Shown: in pieces, positions 50,470-59,686 of the stretch | How positions within the stretch are numbered: the stretch's first letter is position 1 | Layout of the letters: each line of letters starts with the position of its first letter | From: Stentor roeselii | Taxonomy: Eukaryota; Ciliophora; Heterotrichea; Heterotrichida; Stentoridae | Direction of reading: 5' to 3' | Length of the DNA: 64,000 nt | Assembly: GCA_006503475.1 (NCBI GenBank) | Contig: RSEH01000102.1 | Span: 1 to 64,000 of the forward strand | Made by a program: the position numbers and the translations under genes | The notes under the pieces: generated by a model | The model's database searches: none | Told to the model about the DNA's origin: nothing | The model's input: the letters and a program-made list of their open reading frames with translations, nothing else

Positions 50470-51165
50470 ATGAAGAACGACGACAGGCCCGTGTTGATCA
50501 TCGCAAGTGGAGCCAACCAGGACCCTAGCGATTTATACGAGCCTGGCAATAGCGGCTTGTTGATTTCTTCTCTTTTAACTATTCACAAGACCCTCACTCG
50601 CTTTGCCCTTGACTGGGAAATTTCGACTTTTAATGGATTTAAAGTCCTTCTTACGAATGACGTAAATAATGAGGAAAGTCAGAACTTTTACTCGAATTTC
50701 ATGGGAAAAATCAATGCTCCAAGGTCACTTGAAGACCTTCGGGCTGAGGACTATAGAGGGTTTATTATTCCTAGTGTTAAAGCGTTTTTAGGAAGTTTTA
50801 AAACTTCTCCTTTAGTTGGACTTTTCGCTGGTCCTGTGTTGAATTTGATGAATTCTTGCAAAAATGGGATTATTTCGGGATATGGACTTGTTTGTACTTT
50901 TGAATGTAAGAAAGAAGGGAAATGGGTATTGGATGGGTTTAATGTTGCTTCGGTTAGCTTGGTTCAGCAAAGTATTGATGAAAGGTTCGCGAATTTTAAT
51001 TATTTGATTGAGGATAAGGTTAGGGAACTTGGGGGAAATTTTGTTTGGAATGATCGAAGTCAGGAATTGGTTGTTCTTGATAAGGGGATTATCACTGTCC
51101 AAGATGATAACTCGCTTGCTATTGGGTGTAATTTATTTGGGTATGTCTTAACTGAAAATAGTTGA
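50470..51165 (+). CDS. DJ-1/PfpI-superfamily GATD1-like protein
   Basis: 231 aa. It matches GATD1 (PDDC1) in order: PVLIIASGANQ at the start, FALDWEISTFNG, LRAEDYRGFIIPS, SPLVGLFAGPVLNLM, KWVLDGFNVASVSLV and ELVVLDKGIITVQ near the end. At the nucleophile elbow, where DJ-1 has a Cys (CAGP), this protein has Phe (LFAGP), and GATD1 proteins also lack that Cys. Glyoxalase or amidase activity is therefore not expected. There is no signal or membrane segment. It starts 11 bp from the divergent Yippee gene and ends in TGA. Role unknown in any organism with certainty. Confidence 0.75.
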   Translation: MKNDDRPVLIIASGANQDPSDLYEPGNSGLLISSLLTIHKTLTRFALDWEISTFNGFKVLLTNDVNNEESQNFYSNFMGKINAPRSLEDLRAEDYRGFIIPSVKAFLGSFKTSPLVGLFAGPVLNLMNSCKNGIISGYGLVCTFECKKEGKWVLDGFNVASVSLVQQSIDERFANFNYLIEDKVRELGGNFVWNDRSQELVVLDKGIITVQDDNSLAIGCNLFGYVLTENS

Positions 51166-51447
51166 AAGTAGTTTAGGAATGATTTGATGCTGAAGGAATA
51201 GAAACTTTAGAGGTCATGATTATCATGGTGTCAAAAATAGATTTTTAAGAGATGATAAATCAATTATTTAAGAATAAACCTTCAATCAAATAAATCTAAT
51301 AAAAACTGAGTTCACTTTTATTTGATTTTGTGGTATCAGCTCCAACATTTAATTTTTCTCACTACACCAATTCACATAAAACCAAGAAAATCTCTATTAA
51401 ATCTAATTTCCACTAAAAAATATTCCCTAAAATATTTAAAATCGATC

Positions 51448-52449
51448 ATGGGAAATCAGCATGATAGTGGAATTCTGGAGCTCCAAGCCCAAGTAACAAT
51501 GCTGAGAGCCATGTACATACAACGTTCAGCTTTACGATACCAGATGAACATCAATATAATCCACAGCAACTACAAAAAAATCCATATCAACCGAAAATAC
51601 GAGCAAGAGTCTTTAAAGCTTTATCGTATCAACTCTCATCAACTTCCAGAACTTCAACAGTCACTTGAATCCTTGTCAAACCGTAAAAAGCCCGAATTTA
51701 ATGAACCGAAATTCATTTCAAAGCTAAAAAATTTACTTCGATTGAAAGACCAGCCTCCTTTCATCGACTTTGAAAGTCCAGCGCCACTGATAATTGAAGA
51801 AGCGACACAAGTTCAAAACCTTTTAAATCACATAAAAAATCTAGGAGCTTATATCGAAGATCTAAAGCGAAAAAAGGCAGAAAACGATAAAAAAATCGAA
51901 GAAAACCAAAAAAAAGACATATTGATTGCTAAGATCGTGAATGAAATCGCGGATATCAAGCATTACAACTCGTTTTTAAACGTGACTCATGAATACCTGG
52001 GCAAGAAGAAAAGTTTCAGAGCGAAAGAAAGAAGAACGACTTTAATGAACAATTCTTCAATAAACGTCCAGTCTCGGTACTTGTTAAGAGAATCAAAAAA
52101 GCAGGTCCAAGTCTTCCGCAATAAAATCGAGGAACTCAACAAAAGAATAGAAAAAAAGATCTTAATGCATGATAAACGTCATTCAGAAATGAGATACAGT
52201 GCAGATCTTTTCAGTCACGAAAAGGAACTCGAAAGGAAACTCGAAGACCTTCACGCAGTCGAAGACCGACTCACAGAAAAAATCAGAAGACTCCGAAAAA
52301 ACAACTCATCAGTCTCAACATATGAAGAAGAAAGAAAAGACACAAAAAGCATCACAGATCAAAAAATTACTATTTTCACTGAATTTCTTTCAAGTCTTCA
52401 TCGAAAGCGATACCACGTCTCTGAAATCCCTGTCGACCCGGACCTTTAG
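51448..52449 (+). CDS. N-acylated coiled-coil protein (copy 2)
   Basis: 333 aa from ATG 51448. The open frame extends upstream, but MGNQHDSG at 51448 is a good myristoylation start and parallels copy 1 at 30952-32043. Shared landmarks are ELQAQV and S.L.YQ near the start, LPELQQSLES, then KD...IDFE and IVNEIA. The rest is coiled coil (KNLGAYIEDLKRKKAENDKK, RNKIEELNKRIEKKIL) with a C-terminal ERKLEDLHAVEDRLTEKI helix. It ends 47 bp before the SPEF2-like gene. A cortical or membrane scaffold is plausible. The family is unknown outside these two copies. Confidence 0.75.
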   Translation: MGNQHDSGILELQAQVTMLRAMYIQRSALRYQMNINIIHSNYKKIHINRKYEQESLKLYRINSHQLPELQQSLESLSNRKKPEFNEPKFISKLKNLLRLKDQPPFIDFESPAPLIIEEATQVQNLLNHIKNLGAYIEDLKRKKAENDKKIEENQKKDILIAKIVNEIADIKHYNSFLNVTHEYLGKKKSFRAKERRTTLMNNSSINVQSRYLLRESKKQVQVFRNKIEELNKRIEKKILMHDKRHSEMRYSADLFSHEKELERKLEDLHAVEDRLTEKIRRLRKNNSSVSTYEEERKDTKSITDQKITIFTEFLSSLHRKRYHVSEIPVDPDL

Positions 52450-52496
52450 AATAATAAATAAGCCAAATACTTCAATCCTTTTCAATAAACCAATAT

Positions 52497-54581
52497 ATGG
52501 ACACCCAGGACGTTCAAATCGAAGCCACAACAGAGCCAGTCCCTTCCCCGCTTTCAACACCCGCCGAAGATTCTCTTCAATTGTCAGACTCTTCACTTAC
52601 TACCTTAAACGACTACCTGACCGCCTCGAATTCCTGGCAGTTTTCCCTGAAAATTCCGAATTTCTCATACTTAGGCGACGTGGTCGACGCAATTTTACAT
52701 TCTCGATTTCCATCAAAGCCCAGATCTTCATTTCCAAGCGGTCCTCATTACTTTCCCTTGAAGTTATGTCTTCTAGGTTCACAGTTCTCTGGTCGTCATA
52801 CAAACAGCAAAGTCCTCGAAGTTAAATACGGACTGAAAGTCTTTGAAATTGAAAAAATTCTTGAAGACCGAAATAAAGTCTTGGAACGTAAACAAGAACT
52901 GGAAGAAGGAAAAAAGCCGAAAAAAGTTCAAGAAGATGAAAGTGAAATTTTCGTTGAAGAGTCAGTCAACTCGCCTGGGGACAGCATTAAAGAAAAAGTC
53001 AGACTTTTAAGGGCGAAGATGAGAGGTATCCTTGGAGACGAGCCGAAAGTAGAAGAAGAACAGAAGAAAAACACGAAAAAAGAAGAAGTTAAATGTCAGG
53101 GTTGGATCGTTTTAGGTTTTCCTAAAACCGCTGAAGAGGCTGAAGAACTTGAAAGAGAAATGGCCGGGTTCATCGACTCCAGACATCTTCCCCCTTCAAC
53201 TGCAGATAGAAAAAAATGTGAAAGTTTGATAATCGCTTCACCTTCAGGGAGGACTATTCGAAGACCTGTTCTAGAAAAGTCTCTTTTTGACTTGATATTT
53301 AAACTTGAAGTGCCCAGTCAGACTTTAGTAAGAAGAGCTGTTGATCGACGAGTTGATGCAAGTGGAAATGTTTACAACTTGACTTTCAACCCACCTCCTG
53401 ACAACCTCCTTCCAAAGCTCAAGCCTATTGAGAACCCAAATGAAGAAGAGATCCTCAGAAACTACGAAGAATTTAATGCTGACAAGGCTCGACTTAACCT
53501 CTGGATGCAAAAATTTGGAGTAGCTCGATGGTCAAGTTTCGTCCAAATCCATGAAACTAAACTTGAAGTCGTCAAAGAAACAATTGAGAAAAAAATTCAG
53601 GAATGGTTGAAAATTCGTGAAGAAAATATGAATAAAGTCGAAACTTTTGAAGTTAGTCTTGAGTTTCATGATGTTGAAGCTATGGTCTCTGTACAGGATG
53701 TGAAAAATTTGTATAATTCTTGGGTTTTACTTAAAAATTCCTATATTTCTGACTTGTTACAAGCTTTGAATGGAATTTCTAATATAAAAAATGAACTTTA
53801 TGAGGCGAGACAAGAACTTTTAGACACTTTTGAAGAGTTTCTTACACGACCTGACCAGAAGCAAGATTTAATTGACCCGTTTATAGAGAAACTTGGGAAA
53901 CTTCTAGAGTCAAAAGCGATTATTTCAAGTAGGTCTAGAAAAAACTTGTATGATGAACTTGACAACCTCTCAGATCAACTCTGGGACATCATCGAAGGAC
54001 GGAAAAGTGAAAACTTGAAGTACCTCGAAAAGCTTATCAACCAAGACCCCTGCCTGGCACTGATGACTTCAGTCCTATCCAACATAAAATCCTTGGTTTC
54101 CCTAGAAATCTCTAAACTTATCAGAAGTTTCAACTTAATCAACCTTTTCAACTCAATTCTCTCAAAAGGTGAAAAACCTTTCATTGAACTTGGAATCCCT
54201 GAAGTCCAAATCGAAATAAACCTCGAAAACCCTGATCAAGGAGAAGAAAAACTTTTAGAAATCCTTCGAAATGGAAGAAATTTCATCAAAACTTTGCCGA
54301 ATTCTGAAGTTAAAGATGAAGGATGTTCTCAGTTCTTAGTAAGATTAGAAGAAATTCAACATTGGGGAAAGCAGACCTTGTCAGACATCGTGAAAAGTTC
54401 GAAAAAGATTTTTGAGTTGCTTGATAAGTGGATTGGAGACGCGATTAAAGCGGAAAACGACGCGGCTAATGAAATCATTAAAGCTTGGAAAGACTCAGTG
54501 CGTGACAGGAGAGTGAGTCAAGTAAAGACCATCCGTGAAAACTCAATAATCAAAGAGTACCTGACGAGAGACCTTATTTAA
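52497..54581 (+). CDS. SPEF2/CPC1-like ciliary central-pair protein
   Basis: 694 aa. An adenylate-kinase-like segment comes early: LKLCLLGSQFSGRHTNSKVL (about 88-107) is a P-loop variant lacking the usual GKT, followed by YGLKVFEIEKILEDRNK. After an acidic insert, the kinase-like part resumes as QGWIVLGFPKTAEEAEELER (about 200-219) and a LID-like FKLEVPSQTLVRRAVDRRVD. SPEF2/CPC1 uses this degenerate domain in the C1b projection of the central pair. The rest is helical with blocks such as LYEARQELLDTFEEFLTRPD. The N-terminal CH domain of animal SPEF2 is absent and the protein is shorter. The CFAP97-like gene starts 9 bp after its stop. Confidence 0.65.
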   Translation: MDTQDVQIEATTEPVPSPLSTPAEDSLQLSDSSLTTLNDYLTASNSWQFSLKIPNFSYLGDVVDAILHSRFPSKPRSSFPSGPHYFPLKLCLLGSQFSGRHTNSKVLEVKYGLKVFEIEKILEDRNKVLERKQELEEGKKPKKVQEDESEIFVEESVNSPGDSIKEKVRLLRAKMRGILGDEPKVEEEQKKNTKKEEVKCQGWIVLGFPKTAEEAEELEREMAGFIDSRHLPPSTADRKKCESLIIASPSGRTIRRPVLEKSLFDLIFKLEVPSQTLVRRAVDRRVDASGNVYNLTFNPPPDNLLPKLKPIENPNEEEILRNYEEFNADKARLNLWMQKFGVARWSSFVQIHETKLEVVKETIEKKIQEWLKIREENMNKVETFEVSLEFHDVEAMVSVQDVKNLYNSWVLLKNSYISDLLQALNGISNIKNELYEARQELLDTFEEFLTRPDQKQDLIDPFIEKLGKLLESKAIISSRSRKNLYDELDNLSDQLWDIIEGRKSENLKYLEKLINQDPCLALMTSVLSNIKSLVSLEISKLIRSFNLINLFNSILSKGEKPFIELGIPEVQIEINLENPDQGEEKLLEILRNGRNFIKTLPNSEVKDEGCSQFLVRLEEIQHWGKQTLSDIVKSSKKIFELLDKWIGDAIKAENDAANEIIKAWKDSVRDRRVSQVKTIRENSIIKEYLTRDLI

Positions 54582-54590
54582 TCTCTATAA

Positions 54591-55574
54591 ATGGAACAGA
54601 GAGAAAAGTGGCATTTCGACCATCTAAGAGATGTACACAAGAAAAAGTTAAACCTGATCAACTCTAACTCAAGTAAAAGAATTGACAACTCACCACCTAC
54701 AACAATGCAACTGTCGAAAAATCGCGTCGCTTCTTATCAGAACTTGAAAAATCAAGAGCTTCATGAGATTTATCGAAAAAATCAAGTTATTCTTGATGCA
54801 CTTCAAGAGATTTCTAATCGCAGGGTAAGGATAAAGCAGATAAAAACTCAGAATAACTTCACCCCGGGTGTTAAATCTTTGAATATCAACTTTAGAAATA
54901 AGGTTTCTAGGAAAATCATTGAAGAAAATGAACTTATTTTACAGAAACTTTCTTCTAAGGGCTCAACGATTTCGGTGAAGAAGTTTGATGATGACTTCAA
55001 ACTTTCTCTGCAGTATAAAAAAAACTTGACGAGAAGAATGTTGTTTGAAAGTCCGAAAAAAAATTTTAAAAAGAAAAAACTTCCGAAAATTGAAAGGACT
55101 CAAGATTTGAAGAAAAAGTTGAAACCTGTTAAGAGTGATAATGAGTTAAAGGAGAGAAGGACTCAAGTGCCTAGGGAGAAGGAGTCAGTCGTTTCTGAAA
55201 AGGAAGAGAATCATGAAGAAAAATTAATGGCTGAGGATAACGGAAATGATCCAAGGTCAAATGAGGAAAAGAAAGACCTAAAAAATGATTCAAATATTGC
55301 TAAGGAAGTCAATTTAACTCAAAATGTTGAAAAAATCGAGAAAAATGAGGACCTCGGTCAGAAAGATGATAGAATCCCACCTGAACACCCTCTAGAAAGT
55401 GAAAATCCTAAAAATCCTGCAGAAGTCTCCCGAAAATCAACACCGAAACTTCCAGAAACCGAAAAAAACCAGAGCTTTTCAAGTAAATCAAAAGATTCAA
55501 GTCTCTCCAAAAAGAGCAAATCCTCATCAATCAAAAAATCATCAAGATCATCAAGTTCATCAAGTAAAACCTAG
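54591..55574 (+). CDS. CFAP97/Hemingway-domain protein
   Basis: 327 aa. Residues about 1-130 fit the CFAP97 (KIAA1430) domain: DVHKKKLNLI, IDNSPPTTMQLSKNR, NQVILDALQEISNRRVRIKQ, GVKSLNIN and a partial second round (ENELILQKLSSKGSTISVKK). The remaining 200 residues are disordered, Lys- and Glu-rich, and end in a Ser-Lys tract. CFAP97 and Drosophila Hemingway proteins are needed to build or maintain motile axonemes. It starts 9 bp after the SPEF2-like stop on the same strand, so the two ciliary genes are nearly contiguous. It is convergent with the EF-hand gene. Confidence 0.75.
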   Translation: MEQREKWHFDHLRDVHKKKLNLINSNSSKRIDNSPPTTMQLSKNRVASYQNLKNQELHEIYRKNQVILDALQEISNRRVRIKQIKTQNNFTPGVKSLNINFRNKVSRKIIEENELILQKLSSKGSTISVKKFDDDFKLSLQYKKNLTRRMLFESPKKNFKKKKLPKIERTQDLKKKLKPVKSDNELKERRTQVPREKESVVSEKEENHEEKLMAEDNGNDPRSNEEKKDLKNDSNIAKEVNLTQNVEKIEKNEDLGQKDDRIPPEHPLESENPKNPAEVSRKSTPKLPETEKNQSFSSKSKDSSLSKKSKSSSIKKSSRSSSSSSKT

Positions 55575-55609
55575 TTAACTCTCCCATCTCCTAGAACACT
55601 ATTAACTAT

Positions 55610-55909
55610 TTAGCTGATAATCGCTTCCAAAAGCTGCCTAATGAGTTCTTTGAATTCGTGAACATCAATAGTCCCAGAACCATCAGTGTCCAAAGTGACA
55701 AGTGCATTATTAACCTGCTCTTCAGAAGGTGCCTTGATTCCAGCTTCTTGAGCGACAGTCTGCATGGCTTTTCTCAATTCTTTCTTGTCAATGTGTCCAG
55801 AATGGTCTTCATCAACAGCGTCAAAGACAGCTTTGGTCACTTCTGTGAGTTTTGAATCGTCTTCAAGGATCTTCTTGATCTCGCTGATCTGCTCATCTGC
55901 TTCCACCAT
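55610..55909 (-). CDS. Short EF-hand calcium-binding protein
   Basis: 99 aa with two canonical EF-hands: DEDHSGHIDKKE (about 33-44) and DTDGSGTIDVHE (about 74-85). Each has Asp at positions 1, 3 and 5 or an accepted variant, and Glu at 12. The two-hand layout is half of calmodulin or centrin and similar in size to S100 proteins, though the loops are of the calmodulin kind. It probably binds two calcium ions and acts as a sensor or as a light chain. It is convergent with the CFAP97-like gene (35 bp between stops) and diverges from the uL30 gene. Confidence 0.9.
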   Translation of the reverse strand: MVEADEQISEIKKILEDDSKLTEVTKAVFDAVDEDHSGHIDKKELRKAMQTVAQEAGIKAPSEEQVNNALVTLDTDGSGTIDVHEFKELIRQLLEAIIS

Positions 55910-56060
55910 TTTATAGCCATTAAAAGCTTTCTGATTTAGGTTTTATAAGGAAGGGTGAATTCAGATTACAACCTGTTCAAACCTTTCAGTTTTTAGCAGA
56001 ATGACTGAAAATTCTCTTCTTTTCAATCTTTTTCATCTTTCAGTGATTTAGTTTAGATAA

Positions 56061-56789
56061 ATGAAGTCTCTTGCTCAACTCAAGGCTGAAAGCAAAGTGG
56101 AAACTTTGTTAAAAAGAAGGGAAAAAGCGGATGAAGACCGAGTTTTTTCTCAGATTGCAAAGGAAAGAGAAGAGCTGGAAGCCAGAAAACGAGCAAGGAC
56201 TCCGAGTATCAAAAGTTTAGCATCATTCGTCGCTGCTGGAAGAACGAAAGAGAAAAACTTGAAAGCTCTTACTTTGCGAATGAAGAAAAACGCGGAGGTA
56301 GTCCCTGATGAAGGAGTTATTCTTGTTGTTAGAATTCATGTCTCAGTCGATGCAGCGAATCCTGTCAAGAAAGCCTTGCATTCTTTGAGACTTGACAAAA
56401 GATACTCAGCGGTTTTTGTCAGTTTGAATCCGACAACGAAGAAACTTGTTCAAATCACTGAACCTTTCATCATGTTCGGGAAAGCTACAGAGGATCTTAT
56501 CAGAAAACTTGTCACAAAACGGGCGAAAATCGTGAAAAATGGAGTCGAAGTTGAATTGAAAGATAACTCAGTTGTTGAAGAAGCTTTAGAACAATATGGA
56601 ATTCTCTGCATTGAAGACCTTATTTTTGAACTTTGTAATGATGGGCAGCATTTTGAACAGGCTTCTAAGTTCCTAGCGCCTTTCAAACTTAACCTTCCTG
56701 CACAGAAGTTCAAAAAGTCGGCATTTGCGAAAGGAGGGGATTTCGGATTTAGGACTGATATAAACGAAGTGGTGACTTCTATGATTTAA
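56061..56789 (+). CDS. RPL7: Ribosomal protein uL30 (eukaryotic RPL7)
   Basis: 242 aa. After a basic N-terminal helix, the uL30 domain runs from about 85 to 242: GVILVVRIHVSVDAANPVKK, LHSLRLDKRYSAVFVSLN, ITEPFIMFGKATEDLIRKLV, YGILCIEDLIFELCNDGQHF and KGGDFGFRTDINEVV. Length matches RPL7 (about 245). It is a 60S subunit protein contacting 5S and 28S rRNA. The assembly factor RLP7 is a paralogue that cannot be excluded by eye. Divergent from the EF-hand gene (151 bp), convergent with PKG. Residues AAGRTKEKN diverge from the usual REL..R segment of animal RPL7. Confidence 0.88.
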   Translation: MKSLAQLKAESKVETLLKRREKADEDRVFSQIAKEREELEARKRARTPSIKSLASFVAAGRTKEKNLKALTLRMKKNAEVVPDEGVILVVRIHVSVDAANPVKKALHSLRLDKRYSAVFVSLNPTTKKLVQITEPFIMFGKATEDLIRKLVTKRAKIVKNGVEVELKDNSVVEEALEQYGILCIEDLIFELCNDGQHFEQASKFLAPFKLNLPAQKFKKSAFAKGGDFGFRTDINEVVTSMI

Positions 56790-56995
56790 ATAAATTAGGA
56801 GTTAATGGGATCGCCCAGTGGAATGAACCTTGCCAGGAGTCTTGTGGGTGTACTGAGTTGATTTTAGGAAAGTATATCAAGTAGTTTAAAACGTGCTCCG
56901 GGGGAGTTGGACGAAGTCGAGGTCTTTTTATTGGCTTTGTTGGGTGGATTCCTCGAAGAGGCATGCGGGTTGGGTCCATTTATACTTAAGGAAAA

Positions 56996-59686
56996 TTAAA
57001 ATTCATAGTCCCAGTTAACTGACCTTGGCCTGAAGTTCGTCTGAGAGTTTTCATATTTTTCTTCATTCGAGATAACTTGATTAATATTCTTCATCGCTCT
57101 AAACGCTTTATCAATCTCCAGGTTCAAGTTCGGAATGATCGGCACATAAGGTGCCTCATAACTCTTATCCATAATACTTTCCCAGTCGAAATTTTTAAAC
57201 CAGTTATGTCCTTTCAAGTTCTCAAAACTTCCTCCATTTCTAGCAGCCGGGTTTTTGCTGAGTAGCTGTTCAATAAAATGTTTAGCTTCCAAAGACGGCT
57301 TGGCGAAATTCGGATAACAAATCCGACCTTCAAGTACTTTTTCATAAATAGCATAAGAGTCAGAATCATTTTCTCCAAAAGGAACCCCTCCACAAATAAA
57401 CTCAAAAAGCATGATTCCAAGACTCCAATAATCAGCATGAATTCCATATCCTTTCCCTAAAATAACTTCAGGAGCCATATAATGAGGAGTTCCAATCATA
57501 GTGTAAGTCCTTCCCTGAACAATCTTCGCAGTTCCGAAATCAATAAGTTTTGGGAAGCCTTCTTCATCGACCATGACATTTTCAGGTTTCAAATCGCGAT
57601 AAACGATATCTCTTTCATGCAAATGTTCAAAAATAATAACAAGACAAGCGATATAGAACTTTGAGTCTTTATTAGTGAGAAGGTTGAGTTCACGAATGAC
57701 GTCGAACAGGTCTTGTCCCCTGACATGTTCCATTAAAAAGTAAAGTCTTTTGCTGTCTTTAAAGGTTTTTATCAGTTTAAGTATCATGAAGTGGTCGATT
57801 TGCATTAAAATTTTACGTTCGAGGATCAGACTATCGATCACTTTTTCATTGTCGATCTTTTTCCGGTCAATCGCTTTCAACGCGTAGAGGTTTCTTTTTG
57901 ATTTATGCGCTGAAAGAAACACGTTTCCGAACATTCCAGAGCCGAGTTTCTTGATAATGACCAAATCGTTCAAAGTGATGTTGTCGTCCTGCATTTCTAT
58001 TCTTTGCTTCAGCCTCAGACGGATCCTCTCGTCGATCACTTCAAAGAAGTCTGACTTTAGAAGCACCCAACATTCGACTTTGCCCTGAGCCCTGACAGTC
58101 GCTGTTCTGAGTTCACTGAACAAAATCGACCTTTCACCGAAGTAGTCAAATTTATTAATTTGCCGAAGAACTTTTTCATCTTTAATCACTTCGACTTTCC
58201 CGGATTTCACAATGAAAAAAGCATCGCCAGGAGAATTTTGCATGAAAATTGTTTGACCAGCTTCGAAATTTTGAACTTTAAGAAGAGTGACGAGTCTTTT
58301 TATCTTTTCTTCAGAGAGACCTCTTAAAATCGCTACTTTTTTTAAAATTTGGTAGACCTCGCTTTCGTAGGTGATTTGGTCGAGGTTTGTCCCGACAATG
58401 CTTCGCAGGTCAGCCTTTGAGATGGTGGCGATGTCAGCTCTTTCATCAGTATGTAAATCTTCTAAAAGTTCTTCACTTTCCTTAAAGAACCCTTCCTCAT
58501 CAATGATTTCAAACAGTTCTGCTCTAACCTGTCCATTATTCCCAACAAGTTTTCCATTTAAAACAATGAAAACCATGTCTTTTTTAGCAGCTCCTGAAGA
58601 AACTACTAAAGATCCAGCTTCGAAGGTTTGAACATTAACAGCAGAGATAAGACTTTTTACCTGTGATTCTGTGAATTTGCTGAAAAACCTGCTTTTTTCG
58701 AAGGACATGCGAATTGAGTTGCGGTAAATAATTTGCGAAAATTGACTTCCCAGCGCTTGGGTCAGGTCGTCTCCGCCAAGCACGAGACATTTGGTATCAA
58801 CAAGCGCGACGACTGTTGCACTTCTCGGTTTTCTATACAAAAGAGCAAGTTCTCCGAAGTACTCTCCAACTGTCATGTTTCTTCTGAACTCTCCACCTTG
58901 AGTACAAGAAACTTTTCCTTCTTTTATTAAAAACAACAAGTCACCAGTATCCCCTTCCTTCACAATCACTTGCCCATCACTGTAATTCACAACTGCAACT
59001 GAAGAAAGTAAAGCTTCACGTTGTCTACTCGTCAATCTTTTAAAAATTTCAACATTTTCCAAAAATTGTTTATTTTGCTCGTAGTTCGCTTCGTTTATCG
59101 ACTGGACAGCTTTACGAAAAGTGCTTCGATCGACTCCCCAAAGATTGCAAATTGATTTAGTCCTGACAGTTGCACTTCTAGGTTTATCTTGCAACAAAGC
59201 CATTTCTCCGAAACTATCTCCTGCATTTAAAGTGTTGATTTTGCTGCCGTTTTGAAGGACTTCTAGTTTTCCTGAAGCGATTACGAAGAAGTTGTTTCCA
59301 GGTTTTCCTTGTTCGATTACATTTGAGTCTGCAGGAAGGCAGTAGTACTTCATTGCTGACATGATTGTGTCTTGCTGTTCTTTTGACAGGTTCTTGAATA
59401 TGAAGTGCTTTGTAAGAGACTTGTAGATCAGGAGGTAGTCGGAATCTGTTTTGTCTTTGTGAGTCATTATTGCGTCTGCTGCGTCTGGATATGAAGCTGT
59501 TGACATTCGACGGTCGATCACTGGGTTTTTGTTCTTTATTAACTTACGCTCGAGACCAGGGGGGAATGATGGACGGCTTATTGTGAAGTCGTTTGAGTAT
59601 TTTTGAGAAAAGGATTCGGACTTGTAGTCGATCATGCTGTCTAGGTTATATTCTTCGGGGGTCTTGTTGTCGAAACAGTTTCCCAT
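56996..59686 (-). CDS. cGMP-dependent protein kinase, four-CNB (apicomplexan/ciliate) type
   Basis: 896 aa. MGNC at the N-terminus is a dual acylation signal (Gly2 myristate, Cys4 palmitate). Four cyclic-nucleotide-binding domains follow: A with FGEMALLQDKPRSATV (159-174), B with FGELALLYRKPRSATV (277-292), C degenerate without the phosphate-binding cassette (about 335-430), and D with FGERSILFSELRTATV (516-531). The AGC kinase has GSGMFG (583-588), Lys604, YRDLKPEN (696-703), DFG (716-718) and MAPE. This plan matches Plasmodium and Toxoplasma PKG. The gatekeeper is Met652, not the small Thr of apicomplexans. Likely membrane-bound and driven by cGMP, phosphorylating Ser/Thr in motility, secretion or light responses. 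Confidence 0.93.
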   Translation of the reverse strand: MGNCFDNKTPEEYNLDSMIDYKSESFSQKYSNDFTISRPSFPPGLERKLIKNKNPVIDRRMSTASYPDAADAIMTHKDKTDSDYLLIYKSLTKHFIFKNLSKEQQDTIMSAMKYYCLPADSNVIEQGKPGNNFFVIASGKLEVLQNGSKINTLNAGDSFGEMALLQDKPRSATVRTKSICNLWGVDRSTFRKAVQSINEANYEQNKQFLENVEIFKRLTSRQREALLSSVAVVNYSDGQVIVKEGDTGDLLFLIKEGKVSCTQGGEFRRNMTVGEYFGELALLYRKPRSATVVALVDTKCLVLGGDDLTQALGSQFSQIIYRNSIRMSFEKSRFFSKFTESQVKSLISAVNVQTFEAGSLVVSSGAAKKDMVFIVLNGKLVGNNGQVRAELFEIIDEEGFFKESEELLEDLHTDERADIATISKADLRSIVGTNLDQITYESEVYQILKKVAILRGLSEEKIKRLVTLLKVQNFEAGQTIFMQNSPGDAFFIVKSGKVEVIKDEKVLRQINKFDYFGERSILFSELRTATVRAQGKVECWVLLKSDFFEVIDERIRLRLKQRIEMQDDNITLNDLVIIKKLGSGMFGNVFLSAHKSKRNLYALKAIDRKKIDNEKVIDSLILERKILMQIDHFMILKLIKTFKDSKRLYFLMEHVRGQDLFDVIRELNLLTNKDSKFYIACLVIIFEHLHERDIVYRDLKPENVMVDEEGFPKLIDFGTAKIVQGRTYTMIGTPHYMAPEVILGKGYGIHADYWSLGIMLFEFICGGVPFGENDSDSYAIYEKVLEGRICYPNFAKPSLEAKHFIEQLLSKNPAARNGGSFENLKGHNWFKNFDWESIMDKSYEAPYVPIIPNLNLEIDKAFRAMKNINQVISNEEKYENSQTNFRPRSVNWDYEF

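Noticed and set aside
50470-51165. UGA=Trp code (Blepharisma-like), which would extend the GATD1-like gene by two codons
   Set aside because: Long genes across the window stay open with TGG for Trp and no in-frame TGA, so UGA acts as stop.
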